DNA of 64,000 nucleotides, from the NCBI GenBank assembly GCA_948678575.1, contig CAPPGO010000002.1:115697-179696 (forward strand), in the 5' to 3' direction. A model generated the notes under the pieces. It saw nothing but the letters and a program-made list of their open reading frames with translations. It made no database searches and was not told where the DNA came from. The stretch's first letter is position 1; each line of letters begins with the position of its first letter. A program made the translations under genes and the position numbers. Source of the DNA: an uncultured Clostridia bacterium (GTDB taxonomy: Bacteria > Bacillota > Clostridia > TANB77 > CAG-508). Shown in pieces: positions 17,961 to 27,088 of this stretch.

Positions 17961-19592
17961 ATGAAAATAAAATACAATGGAGAAGATTATTATTTCGAAG
18001 ATAAAATTACTATAAGAGAAGCTTTTAAAGAGCAAATTAAAAATTCAGGAGAAATTATTGCAGCAAGATATAATAATGAAATTGCATCTTTAAAACAGAT
18101 TATTGATAAAGATGGAGAAATTTCATTTATAGATAGACAAGATAGAGATGGTAGAATTATATATATAAGAGGGCTTTTATATATTGCAAGTAAAGCATTT
18201 TATGAAGTTTATCCAATGGCAATGCTTACAATAAATTATCAGCTTTCAAATGCAATGTTTGTAACAATAGATAATTTTATTATTACTGATGATGTTATAA
18301 ATAACATAAAGTTAAAAATGCAGGAAATAATAGATAGAGACTTAGATATAAGAAAAGTAATGATGACACCAACAGAAGCAGATATGTTTTACGAGAAAGA
18401 AAAATCTTTAAGAGGTAGATTACAAGCTGATATAGAAAAAGATAAAGTTTCTTTATATTATTGTGAAGATTATTATAATTATTTTTATGGAGCAATGCCA
18501 GTTTCTACTGGATTTGCAAAATATTTTGATATAGAAAAATATAGAGATGGTTTTTTAATTAAATATCCAAGTATTACAGAACCAAATAAAATTCAAGATA
18601 CAAAAGATAGTTTAAAATTAAAGTCAGCATTAGATGAATATGTTACTATAAATAAAGTTTTAGGATTAAATACAGTATATAAATTAAATAAAGCTATTAA
18701 AGAGGGAAAAGAAAAAGAACTTATACTTTTTTCAGAAGCTTTGCATGAAAAGAAAATTGCAGAAATTGCTCAAAAGATAAAAGAAAAAGGCAATGTTAGA
18801 ATGGTATTAATTGCAGGACCATCTTCATCTGGAAAAACAACTTTTGCAGGAAAACTTGGAATGGCGCTTAGAGTAAATGGAATAAAACCAGTTACAATTT
18901 CAGTAGATAATTATTTTGTTGAAAGAAAAGACAATCCAAGAGATGAATTTGGAAACTATGATTTTGAGTGTATAGAAGCGATTGATATAGATTTGTTTAA
19001 TAGTCAATTATTAGCTTTATTAAATGGTGAAGAAGTTGATCTTCCAACATTCGATTTTACTGTTGGAAGTAAGAAATATTTAGGAAATAAATTAAAATTA
19101 GAAAAAGATGAAGTATTAGTTATAGAGGGAATTCATTGTTTAAATGATAAACTTACTTCTCTAATTTCAAAAGAAGATAAATTCAAAGTATATATTAGTG
19201 ATTTAACCGTATTAAATATAGATTATTATAATAGAATTTCTACAACAGATACCAGACTTATTAGGAGAATTGTAAGAGATAATCAATTTAGAGGTTATAG
19301 TGCACTTCATACATTAAAAATGTGGTATTCTGTAAACAGAGGAGAACAAAAAAATATATTCCCATATCAAGAAGAGGCAGATGTTATGTTTAATTCTTCT
19401 ATTGTATATGAACTTGCAGTTCTAAAAGATTATGCGATACCATTGTTAGAACAAGTTACGCAAGATGAACCAGAATATAGTGAAGCAAGAAGATTAATTG
19501 TTCTTCTAAAATATTTTGATAGTATGAGTGGAGATAAAATTCCAAATAACTCATTAATAAAAGAATTTATTGGTGGTAGTATTTATGAGTAA
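17961..19592 (+). CDS. Uridine-kinase-like nucleoside kinase with TGS/SAD-like N terminus
   Basis: 543 aa. Residues 1-60 resemble a TGS domain. About 60-250 resemble the second additional domain of threonyl/alanyl-tRNA synthetases. From about 275 there is a phosphoribulokinase/uridine kinase P-loop (GPSSSGKTTFAGKL) with SVDNYFVER and VIEGIHCLND. This fusion is common in Clostridia and annotated as nucleoside kinase. The substrate and the use of the synthetase-like part are unknown. Its end overlaps the next gene by 8 bp. Confidence 0.85.
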   Translation: MKIKYNGEDYYFEDKITIREAFKEQIKNSGEIIAARYNNEIASLKQIIDKDGEISFIDRQDRDGRIIYIRGLLYIASKAFYEVYPMAMLTINYQLSNAMFVTIDNFIITDDVINNIKLKMQEIIDRDLDIRKVMMTPTEADMFYEKEKSLRGRLQADIEKDKVSLYYCEDYYNYFYGAMPVSTGFAKYFDIEKYRDGFLIKYPSITEPNKIQDTKDSLKLKSALDEYVTINKVLGLNTVYKLNKAIKEGKEKELILFSEALHEKKIAEIAQKIKEKGNVRMVLIAGPSSSGKTTFAGKLGMALRVNGIKPVTISVDNYFVERKDNPRDEFGNYDFECIEAIDIDLFNSQLLALLNGEEVDLPTFDFTVGSKKYLGNKLKLEKDEVLVIEGIHCLNDKLTSLISKEDKFKVYISDLTVLNIDYYNRISTTDTRLIRRIVRDNQFRGYSALHTLKMWYSVNRGEQKNIFPYQEEADVMFNSSIVYELAVLKDYAIPLLEQVTQDEPEYSEARRLIVLLKYFDSMSGDKIPNNSLIKEFIGGSIYE

Positions 19593-19896
19593 TTTTACAG
19601 TAATTGATGAAGAATTTGATTGTGAAAACTGTGGAAGACATGTACGAAAATTAGGATATTCTTGCAGAAATCATTGCCCATATTGTCTACATTCTAAGCA
19701 TGTTGATATAAATCCAGGTGACAGAGCAGAAGATTGTAGAGGTATTTTGAAACCAATTGGTATTGAAACCGATAGTAAAAAAGGATATGTAATAATTTTC
19801 AAATGTGAGAAATGTGGAAAAATAAGGAGAAATAAAGCAGCAGAAGATGATGATATGAATTTAATAATTAAATTAAGTGTGAATAATTATTTTTAA
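19585..19896 (+). CDS. RNHCP domain zinc-binding protein
   Basis: 103 aa from the ATG at 19585. It has two Cys pairs (CENCGRHV and CEKCGKIRR) and the defining stretch CRNHCPYCLHSKHVDINPGD. RNHCP proteins are short zinc-ribbon proteins of unknown function. An earlier in-frame start at 19570 lies deeper inside the kinase gene and has no better ribosome binding site. Confidence 0.82.
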   Translation: MSNFTVIDEEFDCENCGRHVRKLGYSCRNHCPYCLHSKHVDINPGDRAEDCRGILKPIGIETDSKKGYVIIFKCEKCGKIRRNKAAEDDDMNLIIKLSVNNYF

Positions 19897-19915
19897 ATAA
19901 AATAGGGAGAAAGTA

Positions 19916-20395
19916 ATGGATAAAATAAAAGTAGTAGTTAGAAAAATTTTGATAGTATTGTTAATTGCTTGGATGATATTAGTATTTTGCTTATCCAATC
20001 AAAATGGTCCAGAATCAAGCAATTTAAGTAGAAAAGTTGCAAACTTTTTTGCAAATGGAGATACTGTTAGAGCAGAAAAAATAGAACCCGTAGTAAGAAA
20101 AGCAGCTCATATGTCTGAATATGGAGTTGGTGCCATGATTTTTTATGGTATAACAATGACATATACAGGTATGTCTAGAAAAAAGAAAATAATTATATCT
20201 TTTGTTTTTGTAATTTTATATGCTTCATCTGATGAGTTGCACCAATTATTCATAAATGAAAGAAACGGAAGTGTTAAAGATGTTATTATTGATACTTGTG
20301 GTTCTGCACTAGGAATACTTGCTATGTTTATAGTAGAAAGAGCAATGATAACAATTGATAATAAAGTTCAAGAGAATTTAAAAAATCAAAAATAA
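19916..20395 (+). CDS. VanZ-family membrane protein
   Basis: 159 aa with four membrane helices. The VanZ pattern is clear: FCLSNQNG after helix 1, VRKAAHMSEYGVGAMIFYG, then YASSDELHQLFINERNGSVKDVIIDTCGS. VanZ homologues are widespread in Firmicutes and mostly uncharacterised; the original confers low teicoplanin resistance. GGGAGAAAG precedes the ATG. It lies 19 bp before argS. Confidence 0.88.
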   Translation: MDKIKVVVRKILIVLLIAWMILVFCLSNQNGPESSNLSRKVANFFANGDTVRAEKIEPVVRKAAHMSEYGVGAMIFYGITMTYTGMSRKKKIIISFVFVILYASSDELHQLFINERNGSVKDVIIDTCGSALGILAMFIVERAMITIDNKVQENLKNQK

Positions 20396-20413
20396 TAGAG
20401 AAGGTAGATAATA

Positions 20414-22120
20414 ATGATTAATTTTAAAAATATTATAGCACAAAAAATTGCAAAAGAAGTAGAGCTTGATGCAAAAGAAATAGAAGGATTTATAGAAGTT
20501 CCACCAAATGAAGAAATGGGAGATTATGCTTTTCCATGTTTTAAACTTGCAAAAGTTTTAAAGAAAGCTCCACCAGCAATAGCAACAGAATTAAAGGAGA
20601 AAATTACAACAGATGAAAATATAGAAAAAATTGAAATTGTTGGCGGATATTTGAATTTTTATATAAATAAAAAAGTATTAACTAAAACAGTTTTAGAAGA
20701 ATTAGATAAAAAACAAGAAAATTTTGGCACATATAATTCTGGTGATGGAAAAACAGTATTGGTAGAATTTTCTTCACCGAATATTGCAAAACCTTTCCAT
20801 ATTGGACATCTAAGAACAACAATTATTGGTAATTCATTGTACAAAATATATAAATTCATGGGCTATAATTCAATTAGTATAAATCATTTGGGAGATTATG
20901 GAACTCAATTTGGAAAATTAATTGAAGGATATAAGAGATGGGGAAGTGAATATAATATAGATGAAAATCCAATTGAAGAATTAATGAAAATTTATATAAG
21001 AATTAATGATTTATGCAAGGAAGATGAAAGTGTTTTAGATGCTTGTAGAGAAAATTTTAGATTATTAGAAGAAGGTGACCCATATTGCAAAAATCTATGG
21101 GAAAAATTTAGAGATGTTAGTCTACAAGAATTTAATAGAATTTATGATTTATTAGGAGTTAAATTTGATAGCATAAAAGGAGAAGCATCTTATGCAAATT
21201 CATGGGGCGAAGTAGTAGATATTTTGGAAAAAGCTGGAAAATTAACAGAATCAGAAGGCGCTAAAATTGTAGATTTAGAAGAACAAGGAAAAGGTGTTTG
21301 TATGATTACAAAATCTAATGGTTCTACAATTTATGCAACAAGAGATTTAGCTGCAATTAGATATAGAGCAAAAACTTACGATTTTGATAAATGTTTGTAT
21401 GTTGTTGCTTATGAGCAAGCATTACATTTTAGACAAATTTTTGAAGTTGCAAAATATTTGGATATTCCAGAAAAATGTCAAAAAGGTTTAGAACATGTAC
21501 AATATGGTATGGTAAGACTTTCAACAGGTAAAATGTCAACAAGAGAAGGAAATGTTGTTAAAGTTGAAGATTTACTTAATGAATCAATTGATAGAGTTAA
21601 AAAAGTTATAGAAGAAAAAAATGCTGATATGGAAAATAAAGAAGAAGAAGCTAAAAAAATTGGTATTGGTGCAGTTATTTTTAATAATTTATGTACAACA
21701 ATTATTAAAGATCAAGTTTTTGATTGGGACACAGTTTTAAACTTTAATGGAGAAACAGGACCATATATTCAATATATATATGTAAGAACTAAAAGTGTTT
21801 TGGAAAAGGCTGGATATATACCAAATATTGACGAAATAAATGTAAATGTATTACAAGATAAACAAAGTTTAAATGTAATTAAAATTTTGTACAAATTTGG
21901 AGAAATTCTTGAAGCCGTAGTTCAAAAGAACGAACCATCTATTTTAGCAAGATATTTAATAGACTTAGCTGGAAGTTATAGTAATTTTTACAATGAAAAC
22001 AAAATTATAGATGAAGATAAAAATGTTCAAAATGCAAGAGTATATTTAAGTAAATCTGTTGGAACAGTTCTTAAAACTGGTGCAAGCTTACTTGGAATAG
22101 AAATGCCAAATAGAATGTAG
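20414..22120 (+). CDS. argS: Arginyl-tRNA synthetase
   Basis: 568 aa class I synthetase. It has the N-terminal Add-1 domain, a HIGH-type motif in SSPNIAKPFHIGHLR (about residue 127), KMSTREGN, and a C-terminal DALR anticodon-binding domain (YLIDLAGSYSNFYNENKI). It charges tRNA-Arg. This is relevant here because the CGG arginine codon seems nearly unused in this window. Confidence 0.96.
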   Translation: MINFKNIIAQKIAKEVELDAKEIEGFIEVPPNEEMGDYAFPCFKLAKVLKKAPPAIATELKEKITTDENIEKIEIVGGYLNFYINKKVLTKTVLEELDKKQENFGTYNSGDGKTVLVEFSSPNIAKPFHIGHLRTTIIGNSLYKIYKFMGYNSISINHLGDYGTQFGKLIEGYKRWGSEYNIDENPIEELMKIYIRINDLCKEDESVLDACRENFRLLEEGDPYCKNLWEKFRDVSLQEFNRIYDLLGVKFDSIKGEASYANSWGEVVDILEKAGKLTESEGAKIVDLEEQGKGVCMITKSNGSTIYATRDLAAIRYRAKTYDFDKCLYVVAYEQALHFRQIFEVAKYLDIPEKCQKGLEHVQYGMVRLSTGKMSTREGNVVKVEDLLNESIDRVKKVIEEKNADMENKEEEAKKIGIGAVIFNNLCTTIIKDQVFDWDTVLNFNGETGPYIQYIYVRTKSVLEKAGYIPNIDEINVNVLQDKQSLNVIKILYKFGEILEAVVQKNEPSILARYLIDLAGSYSNFYNENKIIDEDKNVQNARVYLSKSVGTVLKTGASLLGIEMPNRM

Positions 22121-22128
22121 ATTTCAAT

Positions 22129-22158
22129 AAAAACTGTACTAAAAAGTGCAGTTTTTAA
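22129..22158 (+). terminator. Terminator after argS
   Basis: A 12-bp stem with one wobble pair (22129-22140 with 22145-22156), a 4-nt A loop and a T-run. Confidence 0.8.
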
Positions 22159-22208
22159 CATTTAATATACAAAATTCGAGAAAAAAATACGTATTTTAAT
22201 TATTAAAC

Positions 22209-22238
22209 TTGATTTTTTTCGATTTTTAAGTGTATAAT
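22209..22238 (+). promoter_or_regulatory. Promoter of the AAA ATPase/RloB pair
   Basis: TTGATT at 22209-22214, 18-bp spacer, TATAAT at 22233-22238. It gives the pair its own transcription unit. Confidence 0.7.
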
Positions 22239-22281
22239 ATGATTAGAAATTAAATATAATAAATAAAGAGGTGTATAAAAT

Positions 22282-23481
22282 ATGTTATGTCAATTTAGTG
22301 TAAAAAATTATAAATCTTATAAAGATAAAACTGTTTTAGAAATGCAAGCTGAAAATGGTAATGAATTTGAAAATTCTTTAATTATTAGTGACAAAGATAA
22401 TAAAAGATTTTTACCTATTTCTACAATATATGGTCCTAATGCTGGTGGAAAAAGCAATTTTTTAGATGCTTTTGTAACTTTAAATACAAATGTAGTTGCA
22501 CCTATTTCCATAATTAAGTTAAACCAAAAAATTACACCAAATCCTGTAATATCATATAAATTTTGTGAAGAAGAAATACCTACTGAATTTGAAGTTTTTT
22601 ATAGAATAGAAAAAAATGAATTTAGATATAACTTATCTTTTTATAAAGGTAAAATCATATATGAAAGTTTATTTGTTTTAACAGAAAATGCCAAAAAGCC
22701 TACTAAAATTTTTATAAGAGATGCTGAACAAGTTGAATTAGGTGAAGAGTTAAAAAACAAAGTAAATACTAATAATAATTTAGAAATTCCTTTTTTATCT
22801 TTTTTATCAATTTCTTATGATATTGATATTATAAATAAAGCAATGAGCTTTTTTTTCAATACTATAATGATTAGTTTTTCAAAAGATATTAATGAAAATA
22901 TTAGTTTAGAATGGGCTTTTGAGGAAGAAATAAAAATTAAAGTGATAGAATTATTTAGAAATATGGATATAGATATAGTAGATTACAGAGAGGAGAAAAT
23001 TGGAGTAGACAGTTATAAAATATTCATGAAACATATTGTTGATAATAAGGAATATGAGTTAAATTTATTGGAAGAATCTAAGGGAACTCAAAAATTGTTC
23101 TCATTATTACCCAAATTAATAAGGGCTTTAAAAGAAGGAACTTTAACTATTATAGATGAAATGGATGCAAAGTTACATCCAAAATTGGTAGAATATATTA
23201 TTGAAATGTATAAAAATAAAGATTTAAATATAAATGGTGCACAGTTAATTATGACTTCACATGATTTAACTACAATGACAAATGAAGTATATAGAAGAGA
23301 TGAAATTTTATTTGCATCTAAAAATATTGAAAATTTTAGTGAGTTATATTCTTTATATGAAATTAGGGATACTAATGGAGAACATATAAGAAAAGATGCT
23401 TCATATAATAAACAATATATAGAGGGGAAATATGGAGCAGATCCATATTTACAAAGAATTTTATCTTGGGAGGTGAAGTAA
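22282..23481 (+). CDS. AAA/ABC-type ATPase of a two-gene RloAB-like module
   Basis: 399 aa. Walker A is GPNAGGKSN (about residues 51-59). The ABC-like signature is ESKGTQKLFSL, Walker B is LTIIDEMDAKLHP and the switch His is in MTSHDLT. This is the AAA_15/AAA_21 type found in OLD-like, PARIS-like and RloA proteins, which pair with a nuclease or toxin partner. The partner is the next gene, 3 bp downstream. By analogy the ATPase senses or gates the effector. The defence role is inferred; no phage genes flank it. Confidence 0.82.
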   Translation: MLCQFSVKNYKSYKDKTVLEMQAENGNEFENSLIISDKDNKRFLPISTIYGPNAGGKSNFLDAFVTLNTNVVAPISIIKLNQKITPNPVISYKFCEEEIPTEFEVFYRIEKNEFRYNLSFYKGKIIYESLFVLTENAKKPTKIFIRDAEQVELGEELKNKVNTNNNLEIPFLSFLSISYDIDIINKAMSFFFNTIMISFSKDINENISLEWAFEEEIKIKVIELFRNMDIDIVDYREEKIGVDSYKIFMKHIVDNKEYELNLLEESKGTQKLFSLLPKLIRALKEGTLTIIDEMDAKLHPKLVEYIIEMYKNKDLNINGAQLIMTSHDLTTMTNEVYRRDEILFASKNIENFSELYSLYEIRDTNGEHIRKDASYNKQYIEGKYGADPYLQRILSWEVK

Positions 23482-23484
23482 TTT

Positions 23485-24162
23485 ATGTCACATCACCCTC
23501 TCAAAAAATCGGAAATGAACACAAATGATTGGTATAGAAAGAGTAGAAATGGTAGAGTAATAGAAGCTCCACAAAGACATTTGATTTTGTGTGAAGGAGA
23601 ACAAACAGAACCAAATTACTTTGATGGTATGGCGAATAAAATAAATAGTAAACATAGAGGAAGAGTTAGTATAGAAGTTCAAGATACTGGCGAGGGAAGA
23701 CTGAAATTATTAGAAACTGCTCAGGAAGTTGTAAAAAAATATGTTGATATATCCCATGTCTGGTTAGTTTTTGATAAAGATGATTTTCCAAAAGATGAAT
23801 TTGATAATACTGTACATAAAGTAAAAACTTTAAATAAAAAGAGTAAAATAAAATATCATGTATTATGGTCAAATCAATGTATAGAATTTTGGTTTTTATT
23901 ACATTTTATAGATTTAAAAACAGATATTGACAGAAAAGAATATATAAATAAATTGAATATAGAATTTAAAAAACATAAAATAGTAGGAAAGTATGCAAAA
24001 AATGATACGCAAATATTTGACAAACTATTGCCATATTATAAAATAGCAATAGATAGAGCGGACAAGATTATTACAGAGAATAAAGGTAAGGCTCCATCAC
24101 AAATAAAACCCGGAACAAATGTATATGAAATTTTACTAATGTTAGGAAAATATTTCGAATAG
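23485..24162 (+). CDS. rloB: RloB-family TOPRIM-like effector
   Basis: 225 aa. The RloB start pattern is visible (an Arg/Gly-rich first 30 residues, then LILCEGEQTEPNYFDG). VWLVFDKDDFP follows. The Glu and the DxD-type pair match a TOPRIM-like metal site. RloB partners an AAA ATPase and occurs in restriction and defence islands; it is thought to be a nuclease-like effector. GGGAGGTGA lies 8 bp upstream of the ATG, inside the end of the ATPase gene, so the pair is co-translated. Confidence 0.8.
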   Translation: MSHHPLKKSEMNTNDWYRKSRNGRVIEAPQRHLILCEGEQTEPNYFDGMANKINSKHRGRVSIEVQDTGEGRLKLLETAQEVVKKYVDISHVWLVFDKDDFPKDEFDNTVHKVKTLNKKSKIKYHVLWSNQCIEFWFLLHFIDLKTDIDRKEYINKLNIEFKKHKIVGKYAKNDTQIFDKLLPYYKIAIDRADKIITENKGKAPSQIKPGTNVYEILLMLGKYFE

Positions 24163-24321
24163 AAATTTATAATAATTAATGATAACGAATTCAGAAAATA
24201 AAAATGCTTAAATATCTTAGAAAAGCAAACTTGTTTACATAAAAGAATTATGTGAACGCAATCTAAAAGTTAAAATAATCTATAAAATACAAATATTTTT
24301 ATGATTTTTTTGCGTTTTTTG

Positions 24322-24350
24322 TTGAAAACTAATATAAAAAGGAGTATAAT
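24322..24350 (+). promoter_or_regulatory. Promoter of the sugar-transferase gene
   Basis: TTGAAA at 24322-24327, 17-bp spacer, TATAAT at 24345-24350. Between 24163 and the promoter I see only AT-rich sequence. A small GGAC/GTCC hairpin lies in the leader. Confidence 0.8.
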
Positions 24351-24411
24351 AAAATATGTAGGACTGTTCGTCCAACATAAATTATAATTAGTTTTTATAG
24401 GGGGATTTGTT

Positions 24412-25671
24412 TTGGAAGAGAATTGGATTGCTATTCCTTTTGATATTGAAAACATTAGGGAAAAAGCATTTACAAGATTTTGCAAAAAAATTAAAACAAT
24501 AACTAAAAAGTTATTCATAAGAACTGTAGATATTTTAATAGCACTAATAGGTTTAATAGTATTATTACCGTTTTCTATAATCGTAATGCTTCAAAACGCC
24601 AAAAATAGAGATTATCGAATTATATTTAAAGTAGAAGATAGAATCGGAAAAAATGGTAAAATATTTAAAATGTTTAGATTTAGAGCTACTAAAAATTCTG
24701 AATTCGAAAAGTTTTTAAACGAAACTTGTTTAGATGAATTACCACAATTTATAAATTTGTTATTAGGTAATATGACATTAGTAGGTCCAAGACCTTATGA
24801 ACCAAAAGAAAAAGAACTAATGGGGACATATTATTCAAGAATTTCTCAAATGAAACCAGGTCTTACAGGAGTATATCAAATTTCAGGAAAAACAAAAATG
24901 GAATTTTTAGATAGACTAGATATGGATACAAGATATTTTTATAATAGAGGTTTTTGGATAAATACAAAAATACTTTTAATAACATTTTTAATAACATTAA
25001 GAAGAAAAAAGACTTTAAGTATTGTAGATTGCACATATACAACAATAAAAGAAGCAATATCTGCAATTGTAAAAAGAATGATAGATATTTTAGGTGCTAT
25101 TGTTGGAATTATAATATTAATACCTCTTACAATAGTTGTAGCAATTGTAAATTTTGTATCTGGCGATAAGGGACCAATATTCTATTCACAAGAAAGAATA
25201 GGAAAGTATGGTGAACACTTCAAAATGTATAAATTTAGAAGTATGGTTATAGATGCAGATAAAAAATTAGCAGAACTATTAGAAAATGATGAAGAAGCAA
25301 GAAAAGAATGGGAAGAAAATAGAAAATTAAAAAACGATCCTAGAATCACAAAAATTGGACATATTTTAAGAAAAACAAGTTTAGATGAATTCCCACAATT
25401 TATAAATGTGTTAAAAGGTGAAATGAGTTTAGTTGGTCCAAGGGCAGTAATAGATGGAGAAATAGAATTATTTGGACAAAGCAAAAATTTAGTTTTATCT
25501 GTAAAGCCAGGTATAACAGGATATTGGGCTGCTAATGGTAGAAGTGATACTTCTTATGATGAAAGAGTTGAAATGGAAAGCTATTATGCAAAAAACAAAT
25601 CAATAGCGTTGGATATTAAAATTCTATTTAAAACAGTAGTATCAGTACTAAAAAAAGAAGGAGCTATGTAG
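24412..25671 (+). CDS. Tandem-domain polyprenyl-phosphate sugar-phosphate transferase
   Basis: 419 aa holding two bacterial sugar transferase (WcaJ/PglC-type monotopic) domains. Domain 2 (about 220-419) is canonical: membrane helix, SQERIGKYGEHFKMYKFRSM, DPRITKIGHILRKTSLDEFPQF, LVGPRAV, VKPGITGYWAANGR. Domain 1 (about 30-195) is shorter. It keeps EDRIGKNGKIFKMFRFR, CLDELPQF, LVGPRPY and MKPGLTGVYQISGK but lacks the DPRxTxxGxxLR stretch. The Asp-Glu pair used for catalysis in PglC (LDE) is present in both. The family loads a sugar phosphate onto undecaprenyl phosphate to start polysaccharide synthesis. TTG start with AGGGGGA 6 bp upstream. Confidence 0.85.
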   Translation: MEENWIAIPFDIENIREKAFTRFCKKIKTITKKLFIRTVDILIALIGLIVLLPFSIIVMLQNAKNRDYRIIFKVEDRIGKNGKIFKMFRFRATKNSEFEKFLNETCLDELPQFINLLLGNMTLVGPRPYEPKEKELMGTYYSRISQMKPGLTGVYQISGKTKMEFLDRLDMDTRYFYNRGFWINTKILLITFLITLRRKKTLSIVDCTYTTIKEAISAIVKRMIDILGAIVGIIILIPLTIVVAIVNFVSGDKGPIFYSQERIGKYGEHFKMYKFRSMVIDADKKLAELLENDEEARKEWEENRKLKNDPRITKIGHILRKTSLDEFPQFINVLKGEMSLVGPRAVIDGEIELFGQSKNLVLSVKPGITGYWAANGRSDTSYDERVEMESYYAKNKSIALDIKILFKTVVSVLKKEGAM

Positions 25672-25675
25672 TTAT

Positions 25676-25712
25676 AAAAGGTCGTATGCGAAAATTATAC
25701 GACCTTTTTAAT
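25676..25712 (+). terminator. Terminator after the sugar-transferase gene
   Basis: A perfect 12-bp stem (25676-25687 with 25697-25708) followed by T residues. Confidence 0.85.
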
Positions 25713-25810
25713 AATTGTATCTTGATTTTTATATAAAATGATATAATATTGTTGGAAATTTAACTTTATTAAAATCATTTTTGTTATTATTAGCTTTGAG
25801 TTAAACTTTT

Positions 25811-25942
25811 AGTGATCCGACTCCAAGTGGTGAAACAGCTAGATTAAAATCAGAATTAACTGCACAATTAAAAGATGTAGAAAACAGAGTAGAGTATTTA
25901 TCTAATGAATTAGAAAATATAGAAGATGTAACCCCTAATTAG
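25811..25942 (+). pseudogene. Coiled-coil gene remnant
   Basis: An open stretch of 43 codons ends in TAG and has no start: TAA lies two codons upstream. It reads SDPTPSGETARLKSELTAQL, then KDVENRVEYLSNELENIED, a clear heptad pattern. It looks like the last part of a coiled-coil protein whose 5' end is lost. The region 25713-26423 otherwise holds only debris and a repeat. Confidence 0.5.
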
Positions 25943-26070
25943 TACACAATAAATTTATATAAAATTCACAAAATCTTCACCAATAAAAATAATATTAATG
26001 ATAAAATCTTTTCAAGTTAAATAATTAATTAAATATAATATATAAAGAAAGGTTTTATTAGGGTGGGGTT

Positions 26071-26253
26071 ATGGAAGAGAAAAATATTAGTGAAATCATT
26101 TTGAATGCAGGAACGATTGTTAGTTCTAGTGATTCATATTTTGATAATTAAATTAATGATACCATATTAAATTTTAAAGAAAAAAGCTTTATATTTATGA
26201 ATGAATTTGATTTAGTTCATAAAATAAAAAGTTTTTTTCTTTTTATTATGTAA
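26071..26253 (+). pseudogene. Short gene fragment with an in-frame TAA
   Basis: The ATG at 26071 follows AGGGTGGGG and opens 26 codons (MEEKNISEIILNAGTIVSSS...) to a TAA at 26149-26151. The same frame then stays open for 33 more codons to a TAA at 26251-26253. The two parts read as one protein broken by a nonsense change, and the end runs into the dispersed repeat. A functional 26-residue peptide cannot be excluded. Confidence 0.4.
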
Positions 26254-26350
26254 GAAAGTTCTAGAGAACTTTACGAAATAACAAGGCTAAGTTACATATA
26301 TTCGTATGATTTCAAAGCAATCTGCACATGTGGCGAAGCCACTTTTCTTA
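26241..26350. repeat. Dispersed 110-bp hairpin-rich repeat, copy B
   Basis: About 90% identical to 4331-4440. The 3' portion with GTGGC-GAA-GCCAC is nearly unchanged. The 5' inverted repeat has decayed except for AAGTTC/GAACTT. It sits at the end of the debris region before the DUF84 gene. Confidence 0.75.
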
Positions 26351-26423
26351 TAATAAAGTTGCTTGAATATATGTGCATAACATGATAAAATAAGCAGGAA
26401 TATATGTAAAATAAGGAGAAAAT

Positions 26424-26958
26424 ATGAAAGCATTAATAGCAACAAAAAATAGTGGAAAAATTGAAGCAGCAAAGAAGGCATTAAATAGATATTTTGAAAA
26501 TGTAGAAGTTGAGGGAATATCAGTTCCATCTGATGTTTCAGAGCAACCAGTAAATGAAGAAATTTATCAAGGAGCGAAGAACAGGGTTGCAAATTTAAAA
26601 AAATATGCAAAAGAAAAGCGGAATTGAAGCAGATTTATATATGTCTGCTGAGGGTGGAATTCACAACTTTTTTGGATTATGGGAGAATACAAATTTAGTT
26701 GTAGTAGAAAATAATGTTGGTGAAGAAAGTGTAGCTTTAAGTCCATCATTTCCAGTTCCAGAAAGATTAGTAAAAGAAATTGTGGAAACTGATTTTAGTC
26801 AAGTTATGAATAGACTTTTCATTAAAGATGATGAAAGACATAATAGGGGTGGAGGAATACAATTACTAAGCCAAAATCAAGTTACAAGAATAGATATAAC
26901 AGAACAAGCATTTATTATGGCTTTAACAAAATTTATTAACGGAGATATATGGAAATAA
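26424..26958 (+). CDS. DUF84/YjjX-type inosine/xanthosine triphosphatase; needs one +1 frameshift at CGG
   Basis: The first frame (26424-26627) reads MKALIATKNSGKIEAAKKAL, SEQPVNEEIYQGAKNRVANL and stops shortly after an in-frame CGG (26619-26621). Skipping the C gives GGA (Gly) and opens GIEADLYMSAEGGIHNFFGLW through SPSFPVPERLVKE to 26958. The joined product is 177 aa, full length for DUF84/YjjX proteins, which clear non-canonical purine triphosphates. NSGKIEAAK, SEQP and EGGI match the family. No other lesion is seen, so either a +1 shift is used in expression or one base was recently inserted. Confidence 0.75.
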
Positions 26959-27016
26959 ACAATAAATTTTGTAATATTTTGGGTGCAAATTTTCATAAAA
27001 AAACTTAGCTTATGGG

Positions 27017-27045
27017 TTGATATTTTCTAAAACCTGTAATATAAT
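27017..27045 (+). promoter_or_regulatory. Promoter of mreB (and mtaB)
   Basis: TTGATA at 27017-27022, 17-bp spacer, TATAAT at 27040-27045; the mreB start is 44 bp on. Confidence 0.8.
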
Positions 27046-27088
27046 TGTAACGAAAATGTAACTTGTATATGTGAAAGGATGAAGCTAA

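Noticed and set aside
26424..26958. Plain pseudogene call for the DUF84 gene (and mtaB)
   Set aside because: The only lesions are +1 shifts, all at CGG and all before a Gly codon, and the rest is intact at normal family length. I kept them as genes but note that an assembly error is not excluded.
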